Source: UBA1151 sp963579925 (GTDB taxonomy: Bacteria; Chloroflexota; Dehalococcoidia; Lucifugimonadales; Lucifugimonadaceae). Taken from it: DNA of 5,430 bases. The notes beneath the pieces are model-generated. The model was not told the origin of the DNA, ran no database searches, and saw nothing but the letters and a program-made list of their open reading frames with translations. Location of the stretch: contig CAUZJA010000193.1 in the NCBI GenBank assembly GCA_963579925.1, positions 1 through 5,430 on the forward strand, in the 5' to 3' direction. Each line of letters begins with the position of its first letter. Within the stretch, counting starts at the first letter, position 1. A program made the position numbers and the translations under genes. This document shows, in pieces, positions 1-5,421 of this stretch.

Positions 1-2
1 GC

Positions 3-350
3 AAACGCAGAATGCTGGCAGCCATCGGTGGCTCAGGTGATCAGCTACTAGTGAATGACGGAGCCACAACGGCGCTGGTCGACAAAGGCAGCAGCCTGCT
101 CCCTCCCGGCATCGTGGATGTTCACGGGACTTTTGAGCGGGGCGCGTTTGTGGCGATTGCCGATGGCGAAGGAGAAGTGATCGCCGCCGGGCGCTCGAAC
201 TACTCGTCTGACGATATTCGTTTGATCAAGGGACTCCGATCTACAGAGGCTCATGAGAAACTTGATAATGACTACGGGGACGAGGTCGTGCACCGGAATA
301 ACCTGGTACTCGTCCGCATGCAGACAAACACCGCGAAGGACAACCGATGA
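3..350 (+). CDS. proB: Glutamate 5-kinase, C-terminal part (PUA domain), 5'-truncated
   Basis: This is the 3' end of the gene for glutamate 5-kinase, the cytosolic enzyme that phosphorylates L-glutamate to gamma-glutamyl phosphate in the first step of proline synthesis. The kinase (amino-acid kinase fold) domain lies off the left edge. The reading frame stays open to the edge, and the first codons read KRR before the ATG at 12, so that ATG is internal. What remains is a PUA domain with typical ProB landmarks: NDGATTAL, SSLLPPGIVDVHG, FERGAFVAI, SNYSSDDIRLIKGLRS and YGDEVVHRNNLVLV. The PUA domain follows the kinase domain in most bacterial ProB proteins. The stop TGA overlaps the proA start as ATGA, which implies translational coupling. 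The identity is firm from motifs and from the adjacent proA. Whether the missing kinase domain is intact cannot be seen. Confidence 0.93.
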   Translation, partial: KRRMLAAIGGSGDQLLVNDGATTALVDKGSSLLPPGIVDVHGTFERGAFVAIADGEGEVIAAGRSNYSSDDIRLIKGLRSTEAHEKLDNDYGDEVVHRNNLVLVRMQTNTAKDNR

Positions 351-1636
351 CCACTGTTGAGTCCAATCTGGTCGCCATGGGCGCAAGAGCTCGTGATGTC
401 TCGCGTGAGTTGGCCCGAGTCCCCGCAACGTCTCGCATCGCAGCGATGCACGCGATAGCTCACGCGCTACGAACCAACGCTGATGCAGTGCTGGCGGCAA
501 ATGCCGCCGATATGAAGGCCGCTGAGGCTTCTGGATTGCGATCAAACCTGCAAGATCGACTGCTCTTGAATCCGGAGCGGCTGGAAGTTCTCGCTCAAAG
601 CGTTCTGGACGTCGCAGCAATGCCGGACCCGGTTGGAGAGGTTGTTGATTCCACCGTGAAGGGCGATGGCCTTCGGATTGAGCGCCGGAGAATCCCTCTT
701 GGCGTAATTGGGCTGATCTACGAAAGCCGTCCCAATGTCACCGTGGATATGGCAGCGCTCTGCCTGATGTCAGGCAACGTGGCGATCATGCGGGGCGGCA
801 GCGAGGCGTTCAAATCCAACCTAGCGCTCTCAGCGCTGGTGCGCGATGCAATCGAGTCAGAAGGCGTGCCCGCTGACGCTATCCAATTTATTGAGGATAC
901 CGATCGGGCATATGTGTCCGAAATGCTGAACTTGAACAAGTACATCGACCTGCTAATCCCTCGCGGCGGCGCAGCGTTGATCAACATGGTCAAGGAAAAA
1001 GCGACGATGCCGGCCATCACAGGTGGCATCGGAATTTGCCACACGTATGTAGATGATGCGGCTGACCTCGAAAAGGCAGTGGCAATAGTCCACAATGCCA
1101 AAACCCAGCGTCCCAGCGTATGCAACGCCCTGGACACTGTGCTGGTTCACGCAGATGTCGCCGAGGCCTTCTTGCCTTCTATGGCCAACAGTCTGTGGGC
1201 CGATGATGTGGAGCTTCGAGGCGATTCGCGCACGCTGTCGGTTTTGGAGCCATCGGCCAGTTCATCCGAGCACACGCAGCTTCTCAAACGAGCGGGCGAC
1301 GAAGATTACGACACCGAATTTCTGGGCATGACCGCTGCGATTCGAGTAGTTGACGATTTCGACGAAGCGCTGTCCCACATTGAAGAGCATGGTTCGAATC
1401 ACTCTGAGGCGATAGTCACGGAAAACGCTGAAAGAATCGAAAGATTCTTGAACGAGGTTGATGCAGCGGCGGTGTTCGCCAACTCTTCCACGCGATTTAA
1501 CGACGGCGGTGAATTTGGGCTTGGCGCAGAGGTGGCCGTCTCCACGAACAAGCTGCACGCCTACGGTCCAATGGGCGTAAAAGAGATCATGAGTTCCAAA
1601 TGGGTCGTCATTGGCGATGGCAACGTCAGAGCCTAG
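347..1636 (+). CDS. proA: Gamma-glutamyl phosphate reductase
   Basis: ProA reduces gamma-glutamyl phosphate with NADPH to glutamate 5-semialdehyde, the second step of proline synthesis; it acts in the cytosol and probably accepts its unstable substrate from ProB. At 429 residues it is full length for the family, an aldehyde-dehydrogenase-superfamily fold. Visible signatures are GVIGLIYESRPNVTVD (about 119-134), MRGGSEAFKSN (148-158), GGIGICHTYVD (226-236), and KTQRPSVCNA with the expected catalytic Cys at 259. GSNHSEAIVT (349-358) and the C-terminal run from VFANSSTRF to GLGAEVAVSTNKLHAYGP are also present. The ATG at 347 is preceded by AAGGA at 336-340 and overlaps the proB stop, so the start is well supported. 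The next gene begins 25 bp downstream, so it is probably in the same operon. No missing catalytic residues are apparent. Confidence 0.98.
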   Translation: MTTVESNLVAMGARARDVSRELARVPATSRIAAMHAIAHALRTNADAVLAANAADMKAAEASGLRSNLQDRLLLNPERLEVLAQSVLDVAAMPDPVGEVVDSTVKGDGLRIERRRIPLGVIGLIYESRPNVTVDMAALCLMSGNVAIMRGGSEAFKSNLALSALVRDAIESEGVPADAIQFIEDTDRAYVSEMLNLNKYIDLLIPRGGAALINMVKEKATMPAITGGIGICHTYVDDAADLEKAVAIVHNAKTQRPSVCNALDTVLVHADVAEAFLPSMANSLWADDVELRGDSRTLSVLEPSASSSEHTQLLKRAGDEDYDTEFLGMTAAIRVVDDFDEALSHIEEHGSNHSEAIVTENAERIERFLNEVDAAAVFANSSTRFNDGGEFGLGAEVAVSTNKLHAYGPMGVKEIMSSKWVVIGDGNVRA

Positions 1637-1649
1637 ACAACCCACTCCT
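1629..1649 (+). repeat. Split repeat copy 1: GAGCCTA-N5-CCCACTCCT
   Basis: GAGCCTA, five bases (GACAA), then CCCACTCCT. The first part overlaps the last codons and stop of proA; the second lies just upstream of the ribosome site of the next gene. The same two blocks, with the same spacing but a wholly different 5-nt spacer, recur at 2875-2895. The function is unknown, and coincidence is possible with only two copies. Confidence 0.4.
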
Positions 1650-1650
1650 T

Positions 1651-1656
1651 GAGGAA
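1651..1656 (+). promoter_or_regulatory. Ribosome binding site deciding the TTG start at 1662
   Basis: GAGGAA lies 5 nt upstream of a TTG codon. An in-frame TGA at 1650-1652 excludes any upstream start, and the first in-frame ATG (1722) would remove 20 residues. The ribosome binding site therefore argues for TTG initiation. Confidence 0.7.
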
Positions 1657-1661
1657 ACATA

Positions 1662-1982
1662 TTGCCTAATTTCTACTTTGAGCGCGAGGCGCGCACCGCT
1701 GCATCTGAGTGCTACACAATCATGGAGGCGGGAGAGGCCGTAGGGCGCCTGGATCTCCACTTTACCCGCACGATGGTTCATGGAACGCTGACCATCGCTG
1801 AGAGCCTGACTCAGGAGTCAATCCAGGAGCTGGTCGAGATCATAGATGAGGACATCGTGGACGCCGTTGGGATCGATCGAGAAGAGCTGGTAATTCACGT
1901 ACACCAGGGTAGAGATCTTGGGGTCTATACAAATCACGAATTTGGCGCAGCCGGAAGCGGGCAACCACCGGGCGGCGCATGA
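1662..1982 (+). CDS. Small conserved-looking hypothetical protein (106 aa)
   Basis: I do not recognise this family. The 106-residue product appears soluble and acidic, with no signal peptide or membrane segment. It reads as an alpha/beta mini-domain: a probable beta region (about 26-45, GRLDLHFTRTMVHGTLTIAE), an acidic helix rich in Glu, Asp and Ile (about 48-66, ESIQELVEIIDEDIVDAVG), then a strand (ELVIHVHQGRDLGVYTN, about 75-91). A short Gly/Pro-rich tail ends the protein. Start choice: TTG with a good GAGGAA site 5 nt upstream and an in-frame stop immediately before it. It sits 25 bp after proA and overlaps the following amidohydrolase gene by ATGA. Tight packing on both sides supports a real gene that is co-translated with the hydrolase. 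An accessory or regulatory partner role for the hydrolase is possible, but this is inference from position only. Confidence 0.83.
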   Translation: MPNFYFEREARTAASECYTIMEAGEAVGRLDLHFTRTMVHGTLTIAESLTQESIQELVEIIDEDIVDAVGIDREELVIHVHQGRDLGVYTNHEFGAAGSGQPPGGA

Positions 1983-2830
1983 GTTCGCAAGCTGATAGGC
2001 CGCTCTTCGATGCGCACACACACATCCTGCCAGAGTCATTTCGCAGCGATCGAGCCGCATATGCCGACCGAGACGCCACGTTTGCCGCGCTCTTAGCGTC
2101 GCCAGAAGCGAAGGTCGCAACGGGCTATGAGTTGATCACGTCGATGAGCGAGTCGGGGATCGACCGTTCGGTGACGCTGGGCTACGGCTGGACCGATCTG
2201 GATGTCGCCCGGGAGAGCAATGATTACCTGCTGGATCAGTCAGCGAAGCACGCTGAGCAACTGATCCCGTTTTGCTCAGTAAACCCGATGTGGGGCGATC
2301 AGGCGTTGGACGAGATTCGCCGATGCGCTGAGCGCGGGGCGAAAGGCATTGGTGAGTTGCATCCCGACACTCAGGGATTTCGGCTTTCAAACACGGAGTT
2401 GCTCAGGCCGATGATGTCACTGTCGTTAGAACTTGACCTGGTGGTGCTGACACACTCATCCGAGCCCGTTGGGCACCCGTATCCTGGCAAAGGAACGGCA
2501 ACGCCATCCGAGCTTGAAGCATTCCTGCAGGCATTTCCAGAGAACAAAATCGTATTCGCGCACTTCGGGGGTGGCTTGCCGTTCTACGCCCTGATGCCGG
2601 AGGTGAAAAAGGCGCTGGAAAACTGCTACTTCGACACCGCCGCAGCACCATTTCTCTACACACAGGAGATCTACGGGCAGATGGCAGCACTCATAGGTTC
2701 AAAACTCATCTTCGGCAGTGATTTCCCTCTGATCGCGCAGTCCCGGGCATTGGATCATCTCCAAGGCAGTGCCGTTACGCCAGAAGTGGCTGAACGCCTC
2801 AACGCGGGTGCACACGGGCTGTTTTCATAA
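1979..2830 (+). CDS. Amidohydrolase family (Amidohydro_2) TIM-barrel metal-dependent hydrolase
   Basis: This is a 283-residue cytosolic protein of the Amidohydro_2/COG2159 type, a metal-dependent TIM-barrel family that includes hydrolases, lactonases and decarboxylases acting on carboxylated or ring substrates. Metal-site residues visible in order are D11-x-H13-x-H15 on strand 1 (FDAHTH), H159 (VVLTHSSEP), H195 (VFAHFGGG) and D248 (IFGSDFP). GIGELHPDTQGF (123-134) and SEPVGHPYPGKG (161-172) are further family-like segments. The length is typical and the set of metal ligands looks complete, so the enzyme should be active. The substrate is unknown. The start overlaps the stop of the preceding small gene (ATGA), with only a weak G-rich ribosome site (GGGCGG) upstream, which is consistent with translational coupling. 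About 100 bp of non-coding sequence follow the TAA stop. The family call is firm; the exact reaction cannot be assigned. Confidence 0.94.
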   Translation: MSSQADRPLFDAHTHILPESFRSDRAAYADRDATFAALLASPEAKVATGYELITSMSESGIDRSVTLGYGWTDLDVARESNDYLLDQSAKHAEQLIPFCSVNPMWGDQALDEIRRCAERGAKGIGELHPDTQGFRLSNTELLRPMMSLSLELDLVVLTHSSEPVGHPYPGKGTATPSELEAFLQAFPENKIVFAHFGGGLPFYALMPEVKKALENCYFDTAAAPFLYTQEIYGQMAALIGSKLIFGSDFPLIAQSRALDHLQGSAVTPEVAERLNAGAHGLFS

Positions 2831-2856
2831 TCTGAGGCCCGCAATGGCTGAAATGG

Positions 2857-2885
2857 TTGTGATTGGCGGGAGCCGAGCCTAAGAT
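2857..2885 (+). promoter_or_regulatory. Candidate sigma70-type promoter for the epimerase-lactonase cluster
   Basis: TTGTGA (2857-2862) is 4/6 to the -35 consensus and TAAGAT (2880-2885) is 4/6 to the -10 consensus, separated by exactly 17 nt. A transcript would begin near 2892 and leave a leader of about 40 nt before the preferred start at 2931. Both boxes are imperfect and the host's sigma preference is unknown, so this is tentative. Its support is the ideal spacing and its position in the only sizeable gap. Confidence 0.35.
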
Positions 2886-2895
2886 TCCCACTCCT
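2875..2895 (+). repeat. Split repeat copy 2: GAGCCTA-N5-CCCACTCCT
   Basis: Second copy of the two-block motif found at 1629-1649, here with spacer AGATT. It lies in the gap upstream of the epimerase cluster and overlaps the candidate -10 box. All 16 block positions match copy 1 and none of the five spacer positions do. Confidence 0.4.
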
Positions 2896-2930
2896 GGCAG
2901 TACCACTAGATGAGTCATCCGGCAGGGCAC

Positions 2931-3632
2931 ATGAAAGTATTAGTGACATCGGCGAATTCCAGATTAGGAAAGATCGCCGCAGCGGGGCTGACATCGGCAC
3001 ACGATGTAACGCTCACAGACCTCCCGCAGTTCGTTGAAGCCAACGACGGCGTGGTTGCCAATGATCTGAATCACGATGATGCGACAGACGGTCTTGTTTC
3101 GGGAATGGACGCAATCGTATTCCCGGGTATCGAGGCCCACGCTGGCGACGCTAGCTGGTTGCTCGATCACCACACTCGACGCTCGTACAACGTGCTGCGG
3201 GCATGCGTGGATGCTGGTGTGCCACACGCTATCTACTTGAGCACGCTCCTGGTCCTTGATGACTACGAAGAGCGACTCACCGTGACTGAGCGCTGGCGGC
3301 CACTGCCATCGACGGATGACGAGATGCTGGCAGTGCATCTTGGCGAGTACGTATTCCGTGAGTACGCAAGAGAAGAGCCAATCTCGACGACTATCCTCCG
3401 ACTGGGATTCCCAATCGTGGACGGAGATCGTGACAGCGCAAACGCGGGCGGTACCGCGGCGTTGGCCACTGATGACGCCGGCCTGGCCATCAACGCCACC
3501 GTGGAAGCAGAGGGATCTGGTTACAGGGTCCTCCACATCCAATCGCCGGTGCCCAACGCCCGCTACCTGCTGGGTGACGCAGAAGCAGCAATTGGTTTCC
3601 CAGTTGCGGCAGGGGAGGGTGCAGCACGATGA
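2931..3632 (+). CDS. NAD-dependent epimerase/dehydratase-like Rossmann protein, probably catalytically degenerate
   Basis: A 233-residue Rossmann-fold protein of the NAD-dependent epimerase/extended SDR type. It opens with the strand MKVLVT and a dinucleotide loop, TSANSRLG, in which two of the three GxxGxxG glycines are Ser (S7, S10, G13). An acidic D30 ends strand 2 (VTLTD), and RRSYNVLRACVDAG (83-96) matches the usual N-x-x-G helix region. The catalytic YxxxK motif is absent: the aligned segment reads DDEMLAVHLGEYVFREYA (129-146), without Tyr and Lys at the expected positions. Fold features persist to the end (TTILRLGFPI, RYLLGDAEAAIGFP). I prefer the ATG at 2931 because MKVLVT mirrors the MKILIL start of the next gene; an in-frame ATG at 2910 would add seven residues (MSHPAGH) and has no better ribosome site. 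The stop overlaps the next gene by ATGA. It may be a non-catalytic partner of that neighbour or an NAD(P)-binding regulator; this is inference. Confidence 0.9.
   Translation: MKVLVTSANSRLGKIAAAGLTSAHDVTLTDLPQFVEANDGVVANDLNHDDATDGLVSGMDAIVFPGIEAHAGDASWLLDHHTRRSYNVLRACVDAGVPHAIYLSTLLVLDDYEERLTVTERWRPLPSTDDEMLAVHLGEYVFREYAREEPISTTILRLGFPIVDGDRDSANAGGTAALATDDAGLAINATVEAEGSGYRVLHIQSPVPNARYLLGDAEAAIGFPVAAGEGAAR
3611..3619 (+). promoter_or_regulatory. Strong ribosome binding site for the second epimerase gene
   Basis: AGGGGAGGG, inside the end of the preceding gene, lies 9 nt before the ATG at 3629. It suggests efficient initiation in addition to coupling through the ATGA overlap. Confidence 0.6.
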
Positions 3633-4378
3633 AGATTCTCATTCTTGGTGGAAATGGCATGCTTGGCCCATCCGTCATCGACAATCTGGGCAGCAGACAT
3701 GAACTTCGCGTCACCGATATCAACGAATTGGATACGGAACACGACTATCGGCAGGTGGACGTCGCCAATCTGGATCAAGTTGTAAGCGCTGCAGAGGGCA
3801 TGGACGCGATCATCAACTTGTCCGTCCTTCGGCCAGATCGGAAGATCGCATTCGATGTGAACACACGCGGCAACTACAACATGGCAATCGCCGCCAGAAC
3901 TCATGGCATTCGCCGGTTGATCAACACTGGGCCACATTTTCAGTTGGCGGGTCCGAACTATGAGGAATTCAATTTTGAGTTGAGCCCTGACATGCCCCCG
4001 CAGCCGGGAACTCGTCTCTATGCGATAACCAAGGCCCTTGGTCAAGAAATCTTAAAGGTGTTTGCGGAACGTGAAGACATCTACGTTCAAACGCTGTTGT
4101 TCTACAACTTCTATGAGGCCGAATCACTGGCGCACCCAAGTGGCGGCCCACGAATTGGCACCGATCTGACGCCATTCAGCGTCTCGTGGACTGACGCGGC
4201 TCAGGCGATACGTTGTGCTGTCGAAATTCCCTTCGGCCAACTTCCAACCAGGTGCGAGACCTACAACATCTTCACGGACTTGCCGCATCAGAAGTTCGAC
4301 AACCGTAAGGCACGAACACAACTCGGCTGGCAGCCTCGGCACTTTCTGGAAGGTGTTTGGACCAAGCCGATCACCTAG
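3629..4378 (+). CDS. NAD-dependent epimerase/dehydratase family protein (short extended-SDR type)
   Basis: A 249-residue oxidoreductase or epimerase of the NAD-dependent epimerase family, likely acting on a sugar, sugar acid or derivative in the cytosol. It has an intact dinucleotide loop (GGNGMLG; G7, G10, G13) and an acidic residue after strand 2 (VTD, D30), which favours NAD over NADP. It also has VNTRGNYNMAIAAR (77-90) in the usual N-x-x-G helix and a YxxxK pair at Y131 and K135 (LYAITKALGQE). The Ser-rich strand that normally carries the catalytic Ser reads INTGPH (98-103), so that residue is not obvious. YNIFTD and ARTQLGWQP near the C-terminus are typical of the family. The length is below that of GalE-like enzymes (over 300 aa) and closer to uronate-dehydrogenase-like members. 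It overlaps the degenerate paralogue upstream and is followed 41 bp later by a lactonase, which fits a dehydrogenase-to-lactonase relay. The substrate is not determinable here. Confidence 0.95.
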   Translation: MKILILGGNGMLGPSVIDNLGSRHELRVTDINELDTEHDYRQVDVANLDQVVSAAEGMDAIINLSVLRPDRKIAFDVNTRGNYNMAIAARTHGIRRLINTGPHFQLAGPNYEEFNFELSPDMPPQPGTRLYAITKALGQEILKVFAEREDIYVQTLLFYNFYEAESLAHPSGGPRIGTDLTPFSVSWTDAAQAIRCAVEIPFGQLPTRCETYNIFTDLPHQKFDNRKARTQLGWQPRHFLEGVWTKPIT

Positions 4379-4408
4379 ATCACAGCGAATCCCATCAGAT
4401 CAATATAC

Positions 4409-4413
4409 GGAGA
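4409..4413 (+). promoter_or_regulatory. Ribosome binding site deciding the TTG start at 4420
   Basis: GGAGA (GGAG at 4409-4412, 7 nt from the TTG at 4420) is well placed. The in-frame ATG at 4357 lies inside the preceding gene, and its 21 extra residues are polar and unlike any lactonase N-terminus. Confidence 0.7.
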
Positions 4414-4419
4414 AGAACG

Positions 4420-5421
4420 TTGCAACTGGTTTTCATCACTCTCGCCGGCGAACACCTAATCAAGGTTCTGGAATTGGACGCAGATGGCGGTCTCCACGAC
4501 CGACTTGAGGTGCCAATGGGCGGAGGGCCTGGACCGCTGGCGTTTTCGCCTGACAAATCAGTGCTCCACGTGGGAATCAGATCTACCAATGAGATGGCCA
4601 GCTTCGGGGTGCATGATTCAGGTGAGTTAACGGAGATTAGCCGTATAGACCTTGAGTCTGATCCCTGTTTCATCTCCACGGACAACGCTGGAAACTTCCT
4701 ACTGTCGGCGTACTACGAGGCCGGGCATGTTGCCGTTCACGGCATTGGCCCCAACGGTGGAGTTGAGGGGCCGGCCATTGAGTGGCGTGCGACTGCACAT
4801 CGTGCTCATTGTGCGTTGACAGACGCCACAAACAGTCATGTGTTCGTGCCACATGTGGACGACTCCAACGCAATATTCCAGTTCAATTTCGATGAATCCA
4901 ACGGGACTTTAACGCCAAACAGCCCATCGAAAGTCGTGCCGCCGGATGGCGATGGTCCGCGCCACTACCGATACCACCCGTCGGGGCGGTTTGTGTACTT
5001 CGACAACGAGCAAGGCAGCAGCGTTACCGGTTACCACCTCTCTGCATCAGACGGAACTCTTTCGCCGTTCCAGACGGTTTCGACGCTTCCGGATGGGTTT
5101 GCTGACGACAACTCATGCGCGCAGATCCACATGAGCGAAGACGGCAGATTCCTGTATGCGTCCAACCGCGGTCATCATTCGATTGCAATGTTTGAGATTG
5201 ATGGCGAGACTGGCGCTCTGACATCCCTCGGTCAGCAATCGGCACCGCCAACTCCACGGGCCTTTGCGATAGATAACTCGCAACAATTCATGCTCGTAGG
5301 CGGGCTGGACGAGGGGGAATTGGCCACTTATTCCCGTGACCTGAATTCAGGGCTGCTTACCTACGTTGGGACGCGCGACATTGGCGATCAGCCAATGTAC
5401 TTCCTGTTCAAGAACGTCTAA
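4420..5421 (+). CDS. Beta-propeller lactonase, Pgl-like (6-phosphogluconolactonase family)
   Basis: A 333-residue member of the seven-bladed beta-propeller lactonase family (COG2706, E. coli Pgl/YbhE type). These enzymes hydrolyse 6-phosphogluconolactone or related sugar lactones. From memory it runs colinear with E. coli Pgl (331 aa): an opening strand LVFIT; a PLAFSPDKSVLHVG segment (39-52); CFISTDNAGNFLLSAYYEAG (83-102); HRAHC (127-131). GPRHYRYHP (179-187), a QIHMSEDGRFLYASNR segment (235-250), TPRAFAIDNS (278-287) and a closing GDQPMYFLF (322-330) follow. This supports both the TTG start at 4420 and the observed C-terminus. No signal peptide is visible, so it is likely cytosolic. It follows the epimerase gene by 41 bp and is probably co-transcribed. 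The true substrate may be another lactone rather than 6-phosphogluconolactone. The final base of its TAA stop coincides with adapter-like sequence at the contig end, so the stop is supported mainly by family length. Confidence 0.94.
   Translation: MQLVFITLAGEHLIKVLELDADGGLHDRLEVPMGGGPGPLAFSPDKSVLHVGIRSTNEMASFGVHDSGELTEISRIDLESDPCFISTDNAGNFLLSAYYEAGHVAVHGIGPNGGVEGPAIEWRATAHRAHCALTDATNSHVFVPHVDDSNAIFQFNFDESNGTLTPNSPSKVVPPDGDGPRHYRYHPSGRFVYFDNEQGSSVTGYHLSASDGTLSPFQTVSTLPDGFADDNSCAQIHMSEDGRFLYASNRGHHSIAMFEIDGETGALTSLGQQSAPPTPRAFAIDNSQQFMLVGGLDEGELATYSRDLNSGLLTYVGTRDIGDQPMYFLFKNV

Larger units (their letters stand above)
2831..2930 (+). other. Intergenic gap between two gene clusters
   Basis: This is the longest non-coding stretch in the window, 100 bp if the following gene starts at 2931. 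I find no GC-rich hairpin with a following T-run, so no intrinsic terminator for the upstream operon. It holds a weak promoter candidate and one copy of a split repeat described separately. Read-through from the upstream genes is possible. Confidence 0.5.

Noticed and set aside
12..14. ATG at 12 as the start of a 112-aa standalone PUA protein
   Set aside because: The frame is open upstream to the window edge and the content matches the ProB C-terminus directly before proA, so a truncated proB is the simpler reading.
48..620. Long minus-strand open frame (190 codons) opposite proB and proA
   Set aside because: It is antisense to two firmly identified genes, spans their junction and shows no recognisable domain; its composition is Arg/Pro/His-rich as expected of a shadow frame.
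1646..1655. Short palindrome TCCTTGAGGA overlapping the ribosome site of the small gene, considered as a regulatory hairpin
   Set aside because: A 4-bp stem with a 2-nt loop is too small to be a stable RNA structure.
2831..2880. Search for an intrinsic terminator after the amidohydrolase gene
   Set aside because: GC-rich bits are present (GGCCC, GGCGGGAGCC), but there is no compact stem-loop and no following T-run.
2910..2930. ATG at 2910 as the start of the first epimerase-like gene
   Set aside because: Possible, but the seven extra residues precede the usual first Rossmann strand and no convincing ribosome site lies upstream. Neither start has a strong site, so this remains open.
2964..3542. 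Long minus-strand open frame (192 codons) opposite the degenerate epimerase
   Set aside because: The + strand frame has clear Rossmann features throughout, and the antisense product has no coherent motif.
3316..3702. Plus-strand open frame of 128 codons across the epimerase junction
   Set aside because: It is out of frame with both epimerase genes, its product is low-complexity and rich in Trp, Arg and Ser, and no ribosome site or family match is evident.
4357..4419. ATG at 4357 as the lactonase start
   Set aside because: It would overlap the preceding gene by 22 bp and add 21 polar residues absent from Pgl-like proteins; TTG at 4420 has a better ribosome site and gives the family length.
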